Program-made: the position numbers and the translations under genes | Origin: Acidovorax facilis | Lineage (GTDB): Bacteria > Pseudomonadota > Gammaproteobacteria > Burkholderiales > Burkholderiaceae_C | Length of the DNA stretch: 35,506 nucleotides | Assembly: GCF_023913775.1 (NCBI RefSeq) | Contig: NZ_JAMXAX010000054.1 | Location: 1 to 35,506 of the forward strand | Direction of reading: 5' to 3' | The notes under the pieces: model-generated | Seen by the model: the letters and a program-made list of their open reading frames with translations, nothing else | Told to the model about the DNA's origin: nothing | Databases searched by the model: none | In this document: in pieces, positions 24,802 to 31,942 of the stretch | How positions within the stretch are numbered: the first letter of the stretch is position 1 | Layout: each line of letters begins with the position of its first letter

Positions 24802-25959
24802 ATGAACCCCGCCGACCTCCCTCCCCAACTCCACCTGGACGGCGCCCTGCGGGGCGATGCGCTGCTGGCCGCCGTGCGCCAGATCGCCCAGGGCCCGCTG
24901 GCCGCGCAGGTGGAGGCAATTGACCGCACCGGCTACTACCCCTGCGCGGAGCTGCAGCAGCTGGCCGCCGTGGGCGCGATGAGCGCGCACCTGGACAGCA
25001 CGGCGGGCCCGGCCGACTACGGCCTGGCCATCCGCGCCATGGCCGAGGCCTCGCGCGTGTGCGGGGCTACCGGCTTCATGATGTGGTGCCAGGCGGTGTG
25101 TGGGCTGTACCTGCAGCAGTCGGGCAACCCCACGCTGATGGGCGATGTGCTGCAGCGCCACGCCAGCGGCGCAGGCATGGGCGGCACGGCGCTGTCCAAC
25201 CCCATGAAGAGCTACGCGCAGATCGAAAGCCTGCTGCTCAAGGCCACGCCGGTGGAGGGCGGCTACCTCGTCAACGGCACCCTGCCCTGGGTGAGCAACC
25301 TGGGGCCCGACCACTACTGCGGCGCGATTGCGGCGGTGGTGGAGGCCGACGGTGCGGCCAGCCAGCGCGAGGTGATGTTCCTGCTGCGCTGCGACGCACC
25401 GGGCGTGGAGATGCGCGAATGCCCCAGCTTCTCCGCCATGGAGGGCACGGGCACCTATGCGCTGCGGCTCAAGGACCATTTCATCGGCACGGCCGACACC
25501 ATGGCCGACCCCACCCGGCCTTTCATCGCCCGCATCCGCGCTGCGTTTGTGATGCTGCAATGTGGCATGGCCGTGGGCATCACCCAGGGCGCCATCGACT
25601 CGATGTGGGCGGTGGAGGCCCAACTGGGCCATGTCAACCAGTTCCTGGAAGACCGGCCCGACGCGCTGCAGGCCGAGCTGGATGCACTGACTGCACGCGT
25701 CATGCAACTGGCCCAGACCCCGTTCGACACGAGCACCGACTTCTTCATCGACGTGCTGGACGCCCGTGCCCATGGCGCGGAGCTGTGCCTGCGCGCCGCC
25801 CAGTCCGCCCTGATGCACCAGGGTGCGCGCGGCTACCTCATGAGCTCGGACGTGCAGCGGCGCGTGCGCGAGTCGCACTTTGTGGCCATCGTCACGCCCG
25901 CCATCAAGCACCTGCGCAAGGAGATCGCCCGGCTCAGCACCGAGGAGATGCCTGGATGA
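24802..25959 (+). CDS. Acyl-CoA-dehydrogenase-fold flavoprotein
   Basis: A 385-residue FAD- or FMN-dependent enzyme of the acyl-CoA dehydrogenase superfamily. Landmarks: an N-terminal helical domain, the middle beta domain with GYLVNGTLPWVSNLGPDHYC and GTGTYALRLKDHFI, and the C-terminal four-helix bundle ending RRVRESHFVAIVTPAIKHLR. The superfamily also contains flavin monooxygenases such as DszC and SfnB that act on organosulfur compounds. No ETF genes are nearby, while a rubredoxin-reductase fusion overlaps its stop by four bases (ATGA). That favours a role as oxidase, monooxygenase or rubredoxin-linked dehydrogenase over beta-oxidation (inference). Substrate unknown. Confidence 0.88.
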   Translation: MNPADLPPQLHLDGALRGDALLAAVRQIAQGPLAAQVEAIDRTGYYPCAELQQLAAVGAMSAHLDSTAGPADYGLAIRAMAEASRVCGATGFMMWCQAVCGLYLQQSGNPTLMGDVLQRHASGAGMGGTALSNPMKSYAQIESLLLKATPVEGGYLVNGTLPWVSNLGPDHYCGAIAAVVEADGAASQREVMFLLRCDAPGVEMRECPSFSAMEGTGTYALRLKDHFIGTADTMADPTRPFIARIRAAFVMLQCGMAVGITQGAIDSMWAVEAQLGHVNQFLEDRPDALQAELDALTARVMQLAQTPFDTSTDFFIDVLDARAHGAELCLRAAQSALMHQGARGYLMSSDVQRRVRESHFVAIVTPAIKHLRKEIARLSTEEMPG

Positions 25960-27281
25960 CGCCCGCCCTCCCCACCGCCACCACGCCGTCGGTTGCCTCC
26001 GAGTTCGTGTTGAGCGCGGCATCGCAGGCGCTGTGCGATGCGTTTGCCGACGCGGCCACCCAGGCGCCCTGGCAAAGCTACATCTGCAACGCCTGCGGCT
26101 ACGTCTACCACGAGGCCAACGGCGACCCCGATGGCGGCCTGCCGCCCGGCACGCGGCTGGCGGACATACCCGACGACTGGGCCTGCCCCTTGTGCGGCGT
26201 GACCAAGGCCGATTTTTCGCCGTACGAAGCCCCCACGCTGGAGGCGCTGCGGGCGCAGGCCAGCGCAGCGCCAGCCGCCTCCCTGCGCGTGCGTGGCGAG
26301 CCGGGCGTGGTCATCGTCGGCGCGGGCCGTGCAGGCTGGCAACTGGCCGAAACCCTGCGCCAACACAGCGCCACGCTGCCCATCACCCTGGTGACGGCTT
26401 GCGCGGGCGACCGGTACGACAAGCCTTTGCTGTCGGTGGCCATGGCGCGCCAGCTGGACCCGCTGGCCCTGGTGTCCGAAACAGGCCGCGATGCGGCGCA
26501 CCGCCTGGGCGTCACCCTGCTGGCCCACACCCATGCCGTGCGCATCTGCGCCGACACCCGCCAATTGCGCACCACGCGGGGCGTGCTGCGCTACAGTCAC
26601 CTGGTGCTGGCCCACGGTGCGCAGGCCGCCTTGCCTCCGGGCTTGCCCGCCAGCCTGTGCTGGCGCATCAACCACCTGGACGCCTACCAGCGCCTGCGCC
26701 AGCACCTGGGCGAGCAGCCCAAGGACGTGCTCATCATCGGCGCGGGCCTGGTCGGCAGTGAGCTGGCCAACGACCTGGCCCTGGGCGGCCACCACATCAC
26801 GCTGCTGGACACGGCCACCGAGCCGCTGGCGCGCTGGCACGACCAGCAGGCGGGCCCGCAGCTGCTGGACGCCTGGAAAGACCTGTCCATCCGCTTTGAA
26901 GGCGGTCTGCAGGTGGAGCAGGTGGAACGCGTGGGCTCGCGCTACCGCGTCTCCACCACCAGCGGGCGGCGTTTTGCGGCGGACGAAGTGGTGGTGGCTG
27001 CAGGCCTGCTGCCCCCCCACCGCCTGGCGCAGAGTGCAGGGCTTGACTGGACCCATGGCATTGCGGTGGACGCAGGCACGCTGCAAACCAGCGTATCCCG
27101 CATCCATGCACTGGGCGATTGCATCAGCATCGACGGGCAGTGCAGCCGCTACATCGAACCGATTGCCCGGCAGGCGCGCACGCTGGCGGCCGCCATCCTG
27201 GGTCAACCGGTGGCCCCCTATGAGCACCGGGCGGCCGTGGTGCGGGTCAAGACCACCACCCAGCCGCTGACCCTGCATTGA
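25956..27281 (+). CDS. Rubredoxin / NAD(P)H:rubredoxin reductase fusion
   Basis: A 441-residue fused electron carrier. Residues 40-90 are a rubredoxin with CNACGYVY (Cys44, Cys47) and CPLCGVTK (Cys77, Cys80) binding one iron. After a linker, residues 115-430 form an FAD reductase: FAD site VVIVGAGRAGWQLAE, NAD site VLIIGAGLVGSELAND near 258 and the FAD-contacting ALGDC near 386. The C-terminal domain resembles AlkT/RubB rubredoxin reductases. AlkT acts with separate rubredoxins for alkane hydroxylase; here carrier and reductase are one chain and no AlkB is present. The start ATG overlaps the flavoprotein stop by four bases, so the likely electron path is NAD(P)H to FAD to rubredoxin to a partner, plausibly that flavoprotein. 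Confidence 0.93.
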   Translation: MTPALPTATTPSVASEFVLSAASQALCDAFADAATQAPWQSYICNACGYVYHEANGDPDGGLPPGTRLADIPDDWACPLCGVTKADFSPYEAPTLEALRAQASAAPAASLRVRGEPGVVIVGAGRAGWQLAETLRQHSATLPITLVTACAGDRYDKPLLSVAMARQLDPLALVSETGRDAAHRLGVTLLAHTHAVRICADTRQLRTTRGVLRYSHLVLAHGAQAALPPGLPASLCWRINHLDAYQRLRQHLGEQPKDVLIIGAGLVGSELANDLALGGHHITLLDTATEPLARWHDQQAGPQLLDAWKDLSIRFEGGLQVEQVERVGSRYRVSTTSGRRFAADEVVVAAGLLPPHRLAQSAGLDWTHGIAVDAGTLQTSVSRIHALGDCISIDGQCSRYIEPIARQARTLAAAILGQPVAPYEHRAAVVRVKTTTQPLTLH

Positions 27282-27348
27282 GGCAGCCTCGGGCCCGGGC
27301 GGCAATCTTGACCGGGCTGGCATCGGCAAAAAATTTTTGGCATCCACT

Positions 27349-27376
27349 GCATCCAAACGGCGTTTTCGTGGGTAGT
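27349..27376 (+). promoter_or_regulatory. Possible ECF-sigma promoter for the DUF3455 gene
   Basis: GCATCCAAAC at 27349 resembles the -35 region of SigK/ECF-type promoters (CATCC core), with GGTAGT about 16 bases after the GCATCC hexamer. It lies 62-90 bases upstream of a gene neighbouring a SigK-like sigma factor. No second copy was found to compare, so this is only a candidate. Confidence 0.35.
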
Positions 27377-27380
27377 ACCT

Positions 27381-27406
27381 ACAGCAGCGCATCTTGTTGC
27401 TGCTGT
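27381..27406 (+). other. Leader hairpin before the DUF3455 gene
   Basis: ACAGCAGC and GCTGCTGT form a perfect eight-base stem with a ten-base loop, about 31 bases before the ATG. It may stabilise the mRNA or modulate translation. Confidence 0.4.
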
Positions 27407-27437
27407 CCTATCAACCCACAGACCAGAGAGAAACGCC

Positions 27438-28016
27438 ATGACCATCCACACGTCCCCCATCTCCCGCCTGCTCCCCCTGACGGGCGCCATTGCCGCCGCC
27501 GTGCTGCTGAGCGCCTGCGGTTCGATGATGTCGTCGTCCTCCAAATCCATGTATTCGCAGGACAGCCTGCCCGACAGCATCAAGGTGCCGGCTGGCAACA
27601 AGGTGGCGATGGAAACCGTGGGCGTGGGCGAGATCACCTACGAATGCCGCGACAAGGCCAACATGCCCGGCCAGACCGAATGGGTGTTCGTGGGCCCCAA
27701 GGCCGTGCTGAATGACCGCAGCGGCAAACAAGTGGGCACCTACTACGGCCCACCGGCCACCTGGGAGTCGAGCGATGGGTCCAAGCTGACAGCCACCCAG
27801 CTGGCCGTGGCGCCATCGGGCACGGGCAACCTGCCCTACCAGCTCGTCAAGGCCAACCCCGCCATGGGTTCGGGCGCCATGACCGGCGTGACCTTCATCC
27901 AGCGCGTGGCCTTGAAGGGTGGCGTGGCACCCGCTGCTGCCTGCACCACCGCTAACAAGGGCGAGCGCCAGATCGTGAAGTACCAGGCCGACTACATCTT
28001 CTGGAAGGCCGCGTAA
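27438..28016 (+). CDS. DUF3455 lipoprotein
   Basis: A 192-residue secreted protein. The signal peptide ends in a lipobox LLSACG, so the mature N-terminus is a lipidated cysteine near residue 29; a Met/Ser-rich linker follows. The remainder is a DUF3455 domain: VGVGEITYECRDK, then WVFVGPKAVLNDRSGKQVGT, YYGPPATWESSDGSK and a C-terminal IVKYQADYIFW. Function unknown. In many proteobacteria this family accompanies a SigK-like ECF sigma and its RskA anti-sigma, exactly as here, which suggests the gene belongs to that regulon. GAGAGAAA provides the ribosome-binding site. Confidence 0.88.
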   Translation: MTIHTSPISRLLPLTGAIAAAVLLSACGSMMSSSSKSMYSQDSLPDSIKVPAGNKVAMETVGVGEITYECRDKANMPGQTEWVFVGPKAVLNDRSGKQVGTYYGPPATWESSDGSKLTATQLAVAPSGTGNLPYQLVKANPAMGSGAMTGVTFIQRVALKGGVAPAAACTTANKGERQIVKYQADYIFWKAA

Positions 28017-28123
28017 ACCACGCACACGCAATCCCCTGCCCAGCGGGGGCTACCGCCAGGCGGTGGCGGGTTTGCGGCTACGATGCGCTCACTCTTTAGC
28101 CGCGGCCCCGCTGCCTGCACACC

Positions 28124-28690
28124 GTGCCCGACACCCCTGGCGATTTTGACTACGAAGCCGCTCTGGCCGCCTGCGCAGCGGGCGACCGGCAGGCCATGCA
28201 CCGCCTGTACCAACAGGAGGGCGCGCGGCTACTGGGCGTCGCGCTGCGCATCGTGCGCCAGCGGGCCCTGGCCGAGGACATCGTGCACGATGCCTGCGTG
28301 AACATCTGGACCCGCGCCGCCAGCTATGACCCGCGCCGGGGCAGCGCACGCGGCTGGATCTACAGCGTGGTGCGCAACCTGGCCCTGAACGCCGTTCGCG
28401 ACGCGGGCCGCCACGTTGATGTGGACGACACCACCACCCAAGCCCTGGAGGCCGACATGTCTGTGCAGGCCCACCATGAGGTCGAGGAAACCTTTGCGCT
28501 GAACGCCAGCCTGGGCCGCCTGCAGCATTGCCTGGAGGCCCTGGACCCCGCGCGCCGCAACTGCGTGCTGCACGCCTATGTGGACGGCTGCTCGCACGGA
28601 GAAATTGCGGAGCGCCTCGGCGCGCCGCTGGGCACCGTCAAGGCGTGGATCCGGCGCAGCCTGGTTTCGCTGCGGGAGTGCATGGCATGA
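28124..28690 (+). CDS. ECF RNA polymerase sigma factor (SigK-like)
   Basis: A 188-residue extracytoplasmic-function sigma factor starting at GTG; no better ATG is in frame. Region 2 reads LAEDIVHDACVNIWTRAASY and RGSARGWIYSVVRNLALN; region 4 reads VLHAYVDGCSHGEIAERLGA and PLGTVKAWIRRSLVSLRECM. The gene overlaps the anti-sigma gene by four bases (ATGA), so the two are translated together. It should direct transcription of a small envelope-stress regulon, possibly including the DUF3455 gene upstream. Confidence 0.94.
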   Translation: MPDTPGDFDYEAALAACAAGDRQAMHRLYQQEGARLLGVALRIVRQRALAEDIVHDACVNIWTRAASYDPRRGSARGWIYSVVRNLALNAVRDAGRHVDVDDTTTQALEADMSVQAHHEVEETFALNASLGRLQHCLEALDPARRNCVLHAYVDGCSHGEIAERLGAPLGTVKAWIRRSLVSLRECMA

Positions 28691-29454
28691 CCGACGTGCG
28701 CAACACACCGTCCACCCCCTCGCCGGAAGACCTGAGCGTGCTGGCCGGCGAGTACGTGCTGGGCACCCTGCCCGCTGCCGAACGCCAGGGTGTGCAGCAA
28801 CGCCTGCCTGGTGACAAGGCACTGCAACAGGCGGTTGCCGAATGGGAAGCCCGCCTGCTGCCGCTGACCCAGCTGGCAGAGCCCATCGCGCCGCCCGCTG
28901 TCTTGTGGGCGCGCATCGACCAGTCGCTGCGAGCGGCGAGCCCTCAACAGACTGCGACACCCGTTGCACCGCCCCGCGCAGAAACAAAACGCAAACCGTC
29001 CGTGCGCTGGTGGGACCACCTGGGCCTGTGGCGGGCCCTCGCCGGCTCGGGCTTTGCCATGGCGGCGGTGCTCGCGGCAGTGCTCGTCACCCGCACCGCC
29101 CCAGTGGCCGCGCCGCCGCAGTTCATGGTGGTGCTGGTCGCGCCGCATGACAAGGCCCCGGGCTGGGTGGTGCAGGCCAGCTCGCCCCGGCAGATCAGCC
29201 TGATTCCGCTGGGTATGGCCGAAGTACCGGCCGACAAGGCCCTGGAGTTCTGGACCAAGGCCGACGGCTGGAGCGGCCCCGTATCGCTGGGCCTGGTGCA
29301 GCCCGGTCAGCCGCTCCAGATCCCGCTGGACAAGCTGCCGCCGCTGCAGCCCAACCAGTTGTTCGAGCTGACGCTGGAACCGCCCACGGGCTCGCCGATT
29401 GGCAAACCCACGGGGCCCATCCAGTTCATCGGTCGCGCCGTCAAGGTGCTCTGA
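28687..29454 (+). CDS. RskA-like anti-sigma factor
   Basis: A 255-residue single-pass membrane protein. The cytoplasmic N-terminus (about 1-105) has LAGEYVLGTLPAAERQGVQQ, the sigma-binding region of the RskA family, and no HxxxCxxC zinc motif is visible. One membrane helix is at about 117-137 (GSGFAMAAVLAAVLVT). The periplasmic C-terminus is an anti-sigma-K domain with FMVVLVAPHDKAPGWVVQAS and ALEFWTKADGWSGPVSLGLV. It should hold the neighbouring sigma factor at the membrane until proteolysis frees it. Confidence 0.92.
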   Translation: MTDVRNTPSTPSPEDLSVLAGEYVLGTLPAAERQGVQQRLPGDKALQQAVAEWEARLLPLTQLAEPIAPPAVLWARIDQSLRAASPQQTATPVAPPRAETKRKPSVRWWDHLGLWRALAGSGFAMAAVLAAVLVTRTAPVAAPPQFMVVLVAPHDKAPGWVVQASSPRQISLIPLGMAEVPADKALEFWTKADGWSGPVSLGLVQPGQPLQIPLDKLPPLQPNQLFELTLEPPTGSPIGKPTGPIQFIGRAVKVL

Positions 29455-29560
29455 CCGTCTTGGTTACCCCACTCGGTGCAATGCATAGGCCCACGCCGGT
29501 GTAACGAGCACGGCCTATACCAGCGACCGCCGCGCAAGGGCCGCCAAGCCGCACAGGCGG

Positions 29561-29640
29561 CGCTTCGCTGGCGGGCGCTGGCGGTGTCCCCCTTCCCGAA
29601 TTGCGCAGCAATTCGAGAGAAAGGGGGAAGGCGCGAAGCG
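29561..29640. terminator. Nested inverted repeat, bidirectional terminator candidate
   Basis: Three nested stems: CGCTTCGC with GCGAAGCG at the ends, CCCCCTT with AAGGGGG inside, and GAATTGC with GCAATTC around GCA at the centre. It separates the convergent anti-sigma and cyanase genes and could end both transcripts. The layout resembles repeats often seen between Acidovorax genes (from memory). Confidence 0.6.
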
Positions 29641-29650
29641 ACTCAGGGGG

Positions 29651-30094
29651 TTAGTACTGTTTATACGGCAGGAACTTGCCGGACAGGACCACATTCACGC
29701 GGTCGCCATTGGGATTGGCCTCGCGCTGGATGTCCATGCTGAAGTCGATGGCGCTCATGATGCCGTCGCCAAACTCTTCGTGGATCAGCTCCTTGATGGT
29801 GGTGCCGTACACACTCACCACCTCGTACCAGCGGTAGATCAGCGGATCGGTGGGCACGGGCGTGGGCAGCGAGCCCTTGTAGGGCACCACCTGCAGCCAC
29901 TTCTGCTCTTCGGCGGTGAGGCCGAAGATCTTGCCGACGATCTTGGCCTGCTCGGGCGTGGCCGTCATCTGGCCCAGGCACAGGGCCGTGGTCCATTCCT
30001 TGGACTGGCCGACCTTCTTGGCAATGGCCTCCCATTGCAGGCCCTTGGCGACCTTGGTGCTGATGATCTTTTCGGTAACGTCGTAGCGGTTCAT
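29651..30094 (-). CDS. cynS: Cyanase (cyanate hydratase)
   Basis: Converts cyanate and bicarbonate to ammonia and two CO2 (EC 4.2.1.104). The 147-residue protein starts at an ATG with AAGGAG eight bases upstream. The N-terminal helical domain reads VTEKIISTKVAKGLQWEAIA. The C-terminal active-site region IYRWYEVVSVYGTTIKELIH and DGIMSAIDFSMDI contains Arg88, Glu91 and Ser114, matching E. coli Arg96, Glu99 and Ser122 with a constant offset of eight. It is the last gene of the cyanate/nitrate-type ABC operon, 112 bases after the ATPase gene. Confidence 0.97.
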   Translation of the reverse strand: MNRYDVTEKIISTKVAKGLQWEAIAKKVGQSKEWTTALCLGQMTATPEQAKIVGKIFGLTAEEQKWLQVVPYKGSLPTPVPTDPLIYRWYEVVSVYGTTIKELIHEEFGDGIMSAIDFSMDIQREANPNGDRVNVVLSGKFLPYKQY

Positions 30095-30151
30095 GGTGAT
30101 GGCTCCTTCGGTTGGATGGGTTTTGGAACAGGGAACAGGAACTTCAGGGTG

Positions 30152-30192
30152 CAGCACTCCCTGCCACCCCAAGGGGCAACACGACAGTGCTG
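30152..30192 (-). other. Hairpin between the ABC ATPase and cynS
   Basis: CAGCACT and AGTGCTG pair over an inner CCCC/GGGG stem in the 112-base intercistronic gap. There is no T-run. It may mark an RNA processing or attenuation point that sets cynS level apart from transporter level. Confidence 0.45.
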
Positions 30193-30206
30193 GGTTATTC
30201 AGGAAA

Positions 30207-31082
30207 TCAGTGGGCTTTGGCTCGGGTGACGAGAAAGTCCACGATGTGGTTGCGCAGCGCGTAGTAGCCGTCCAGGTGGTGCAGGCTGGTGCGCGTGCGT
30301 TCGCGTGGCAGCGGGTTCACCACCACCTCGGCGATGCCGCCGGAGCGGTAGCCCTCGGGCGTCTCGTTGCCGTTGCTCATGAGCAGGATGCGGTCTGCCA
30401 GCAAGATGGCTTCGTCCACATCGTGGGTGATCATGAAAACCGTCTGCTGCGTCTGGCGCACGATGGCCATCAGCTCGTCCTGGATGGTGCCGCGCGTGAG
30501 CGCATCCAGTGCGCCAAAGGGTTCATCCAGCAGCAACATCTTGGGCTGGATGGAGAACGCGCGCGCGATGCCCACGCGCTGCTTCATGCCGCCCGAAAGT
30601 TGCGATGGCTTCTTGTCGATGGCAGGGCTCAGGCCCACCAGCGCCACGAACTTCTCCACATGCGCATCGACCTGGGCCTTCTTCCAGTCGGGCAAGCGCG
30701 ACTTCACGGCGAACGCGATGTTCTGGCGCACCGTCAGCCAGGGCATGAGCGCGTGGCTCTGGAACACCACGCCCCGGTCCAGACTGGGGCCGGCCACTTC
30801 GCGCCCGTCCATGATGACGGTGCCCGAGGTGGCGGTGTCCAGCCCCGCCAGCACGTTCAGGATGGTGGTCTTGCCGCAGCCCGAGTGGCCGATGATGCAG
30901 ACGAATTCGCCCTTGTCGAGCGTGAACGACACATCAGCAAACACGGGCTTGGCGGGCACAAAGGCTTTGCTCAGCCGGTCGATCTGGAGGAAGCCTTGGG
31001 TCACAGCAGAGGCCTTTCGTTGCGGGGCGTCAGTGGCAAGAGCGGCTGGAACAGCCGGGCGCTGGGCGACATCACTCCACAT
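30207..31082 (-). CDS. Cyanate/nitrate-type ABC transporter ATPase
   Basis: A 291-residue ATP-binding subunit (NrtD/CynD/SsuB class). Motifs: Walker A GHSGCGKTT, Q-loop GVVFQSHALMPWLT, signature LSGGMKQRVGIARAF, Walker B MLLLDEPFGALD and H-loop FMITHDVDEAILLADRI. The listed ATG overlaps the permease gene by 11 bases; a GTG at 31001 would remove a 27-residue N-terminal extension of low complexity and is also possible. It energises uptake through the adjacent permease. The pairing with cynS makes cyanate the likeliest substrate, though nitrate cannot be excluded from sequence. Confidence 0.92.
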   Translation of the reverse strand: MWSDVAQRPAVPAALATDAPQRKASAVTQGFLQIDRLSKAFVPAKPVFADVSFTLDKGEFVCIIGHSGCGKTTILNVLAGLDTATSGTVIMDGREVAGPSLDRGVVFQSHALMPWLTVRQNIAFAVKSRLPDWKKAQVDAHVEKFVALVGLSPAIDKKPSQLSGGMKQRVGIARAFSIQPKMLLLDEPFGALDALTRGTIQDELMAIVRQTQQTVFMITHDVDEAILLADRILLMSNGNETPEGYRSGGIAEVVVNPLPRERTRTSLHHLDGYYALRNHIVDFLVTRAKAH

Positions 31083-31941
31083 AGGTCACCACCTTCTGCA
31101 GCTGGCCGAAGGCCAGGTCGAGCAACATGCCCACCACGCCAATCACCAGGATGGCAAAGATCACGTTGGTGAGCGACAGGTTGTTCCACTCGTTCCACAC
31201 GAAGTAGCCAATCCCCGTGCCGCCCACCAGCATCTCGGCCGCCACGATCACCAGCCAGGCGATGCCCATGCTGATGCGCATGCCCGTGAGGATGGTGGGC
31301 GCTGCGGCGGGCAAGATCACCAGGAAGGCCTTGCGCAGCGGGTTGACCTGCAGCGTGGCCGACACGTTGAGCCACTCGCGCTTGACCGATGCCACGCCAA
31401 ACGCCGTGTTCACCAGCATGGGCCACACCGAGCAGATGAAGATCACGAAGATGCCCGAGATCGATGAGTCCTTGATGGTGTAGAGAGCGAGCGGCATCCA
31501 CGCCAGCGGGCTGATGGGCTTGAGCACCTGAATGAACGGGTCGAACGCACGGCGCAGCAGCGGCGACATGCCGATGACGAAACCGAGCGGTATCGCCACC
31601 AAGCAGGCCAGGCCAAACCCTAGCGCGACCCGGCCTAGCGAATGCGCGAGCTGGATGGCGATGCCCTTGTCGTTGGGGCCGTTGTCATAGAACGGGTTGG
31701 ACACGTGCCCCCACACGGTACGGCCCATCTCTGCCAGTGAGGGGAAGCCGCTGCCCTTGGCGCTGGCGCCTGGGTCCTTGCCCATCATCTTGGCGTACTC
31801 GATCTGCTCGGCGGTCATGCCGGCCGTGCTGTTGCCCGCGCCCGAAGAAGCGGTGGCGATGTACCAGATCCCCAGCAGGGCCAGGAAGATGAGCACGGAC
31901 AACAGGCCCGCGCGCAGGTTGAGGTTCTTGACGGGAGTCAT
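31072..31941 (-). CDS. Cyanate/nitrate-type ABC transporter permease
   Basis: A 289-residue inner-membrane subunit of the NrtB/CynB/SsuC class. The ATG at 31941 lies one base after the binding-protein stop codon; a longer frame to 31998 overlaps that gene and is not credible. About six membrane helices are seen, with a loop of about 60 residues after TM1. The ATPase-contact segment is PAAAPTILTGMRISMGIAWL, the EAA-loop equivalent, and the signature LKPISPLAWMPLALYTI is typical of the family. Confidence 0.93.
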   Translation of the reverse strand: MTPVKNLNLRAGLLSVLIFLALLGIWYIATASSGAGNSTAGMTAEQIEYAKMMGKDPGASAKGSGFPSLAEMGRTVWGHVSNPFYDNGPNDKGIAIQLAHSLGRVALGFGLACLVAIPLGFVIGMSPLLRRAFDPFIQVLKPISPLAWMPLALYTIKDSSISGIFVIFICSVWPMLVNTAFGVASVKREWLNVSATLQVNPLRKAFLVILPAAAPTILTGMRISMGIAWLVIVAAEMLVGGTGIGYFVWNEWNNLSLTNVIFAILVIGVVGMLLDLAFGQLQKVVTYVE

Positions 31942-31942
31942 G

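Noticed and set aside
25059..25955. Long N-terminal extension of the rubredoxin fusion
   Set aside because: The frame is open upstream but lies inside the flavoprotein gene in another frame and is Arg/Gly/His-rich; the ATG at 25956 with ATGA overlap is the natural start.
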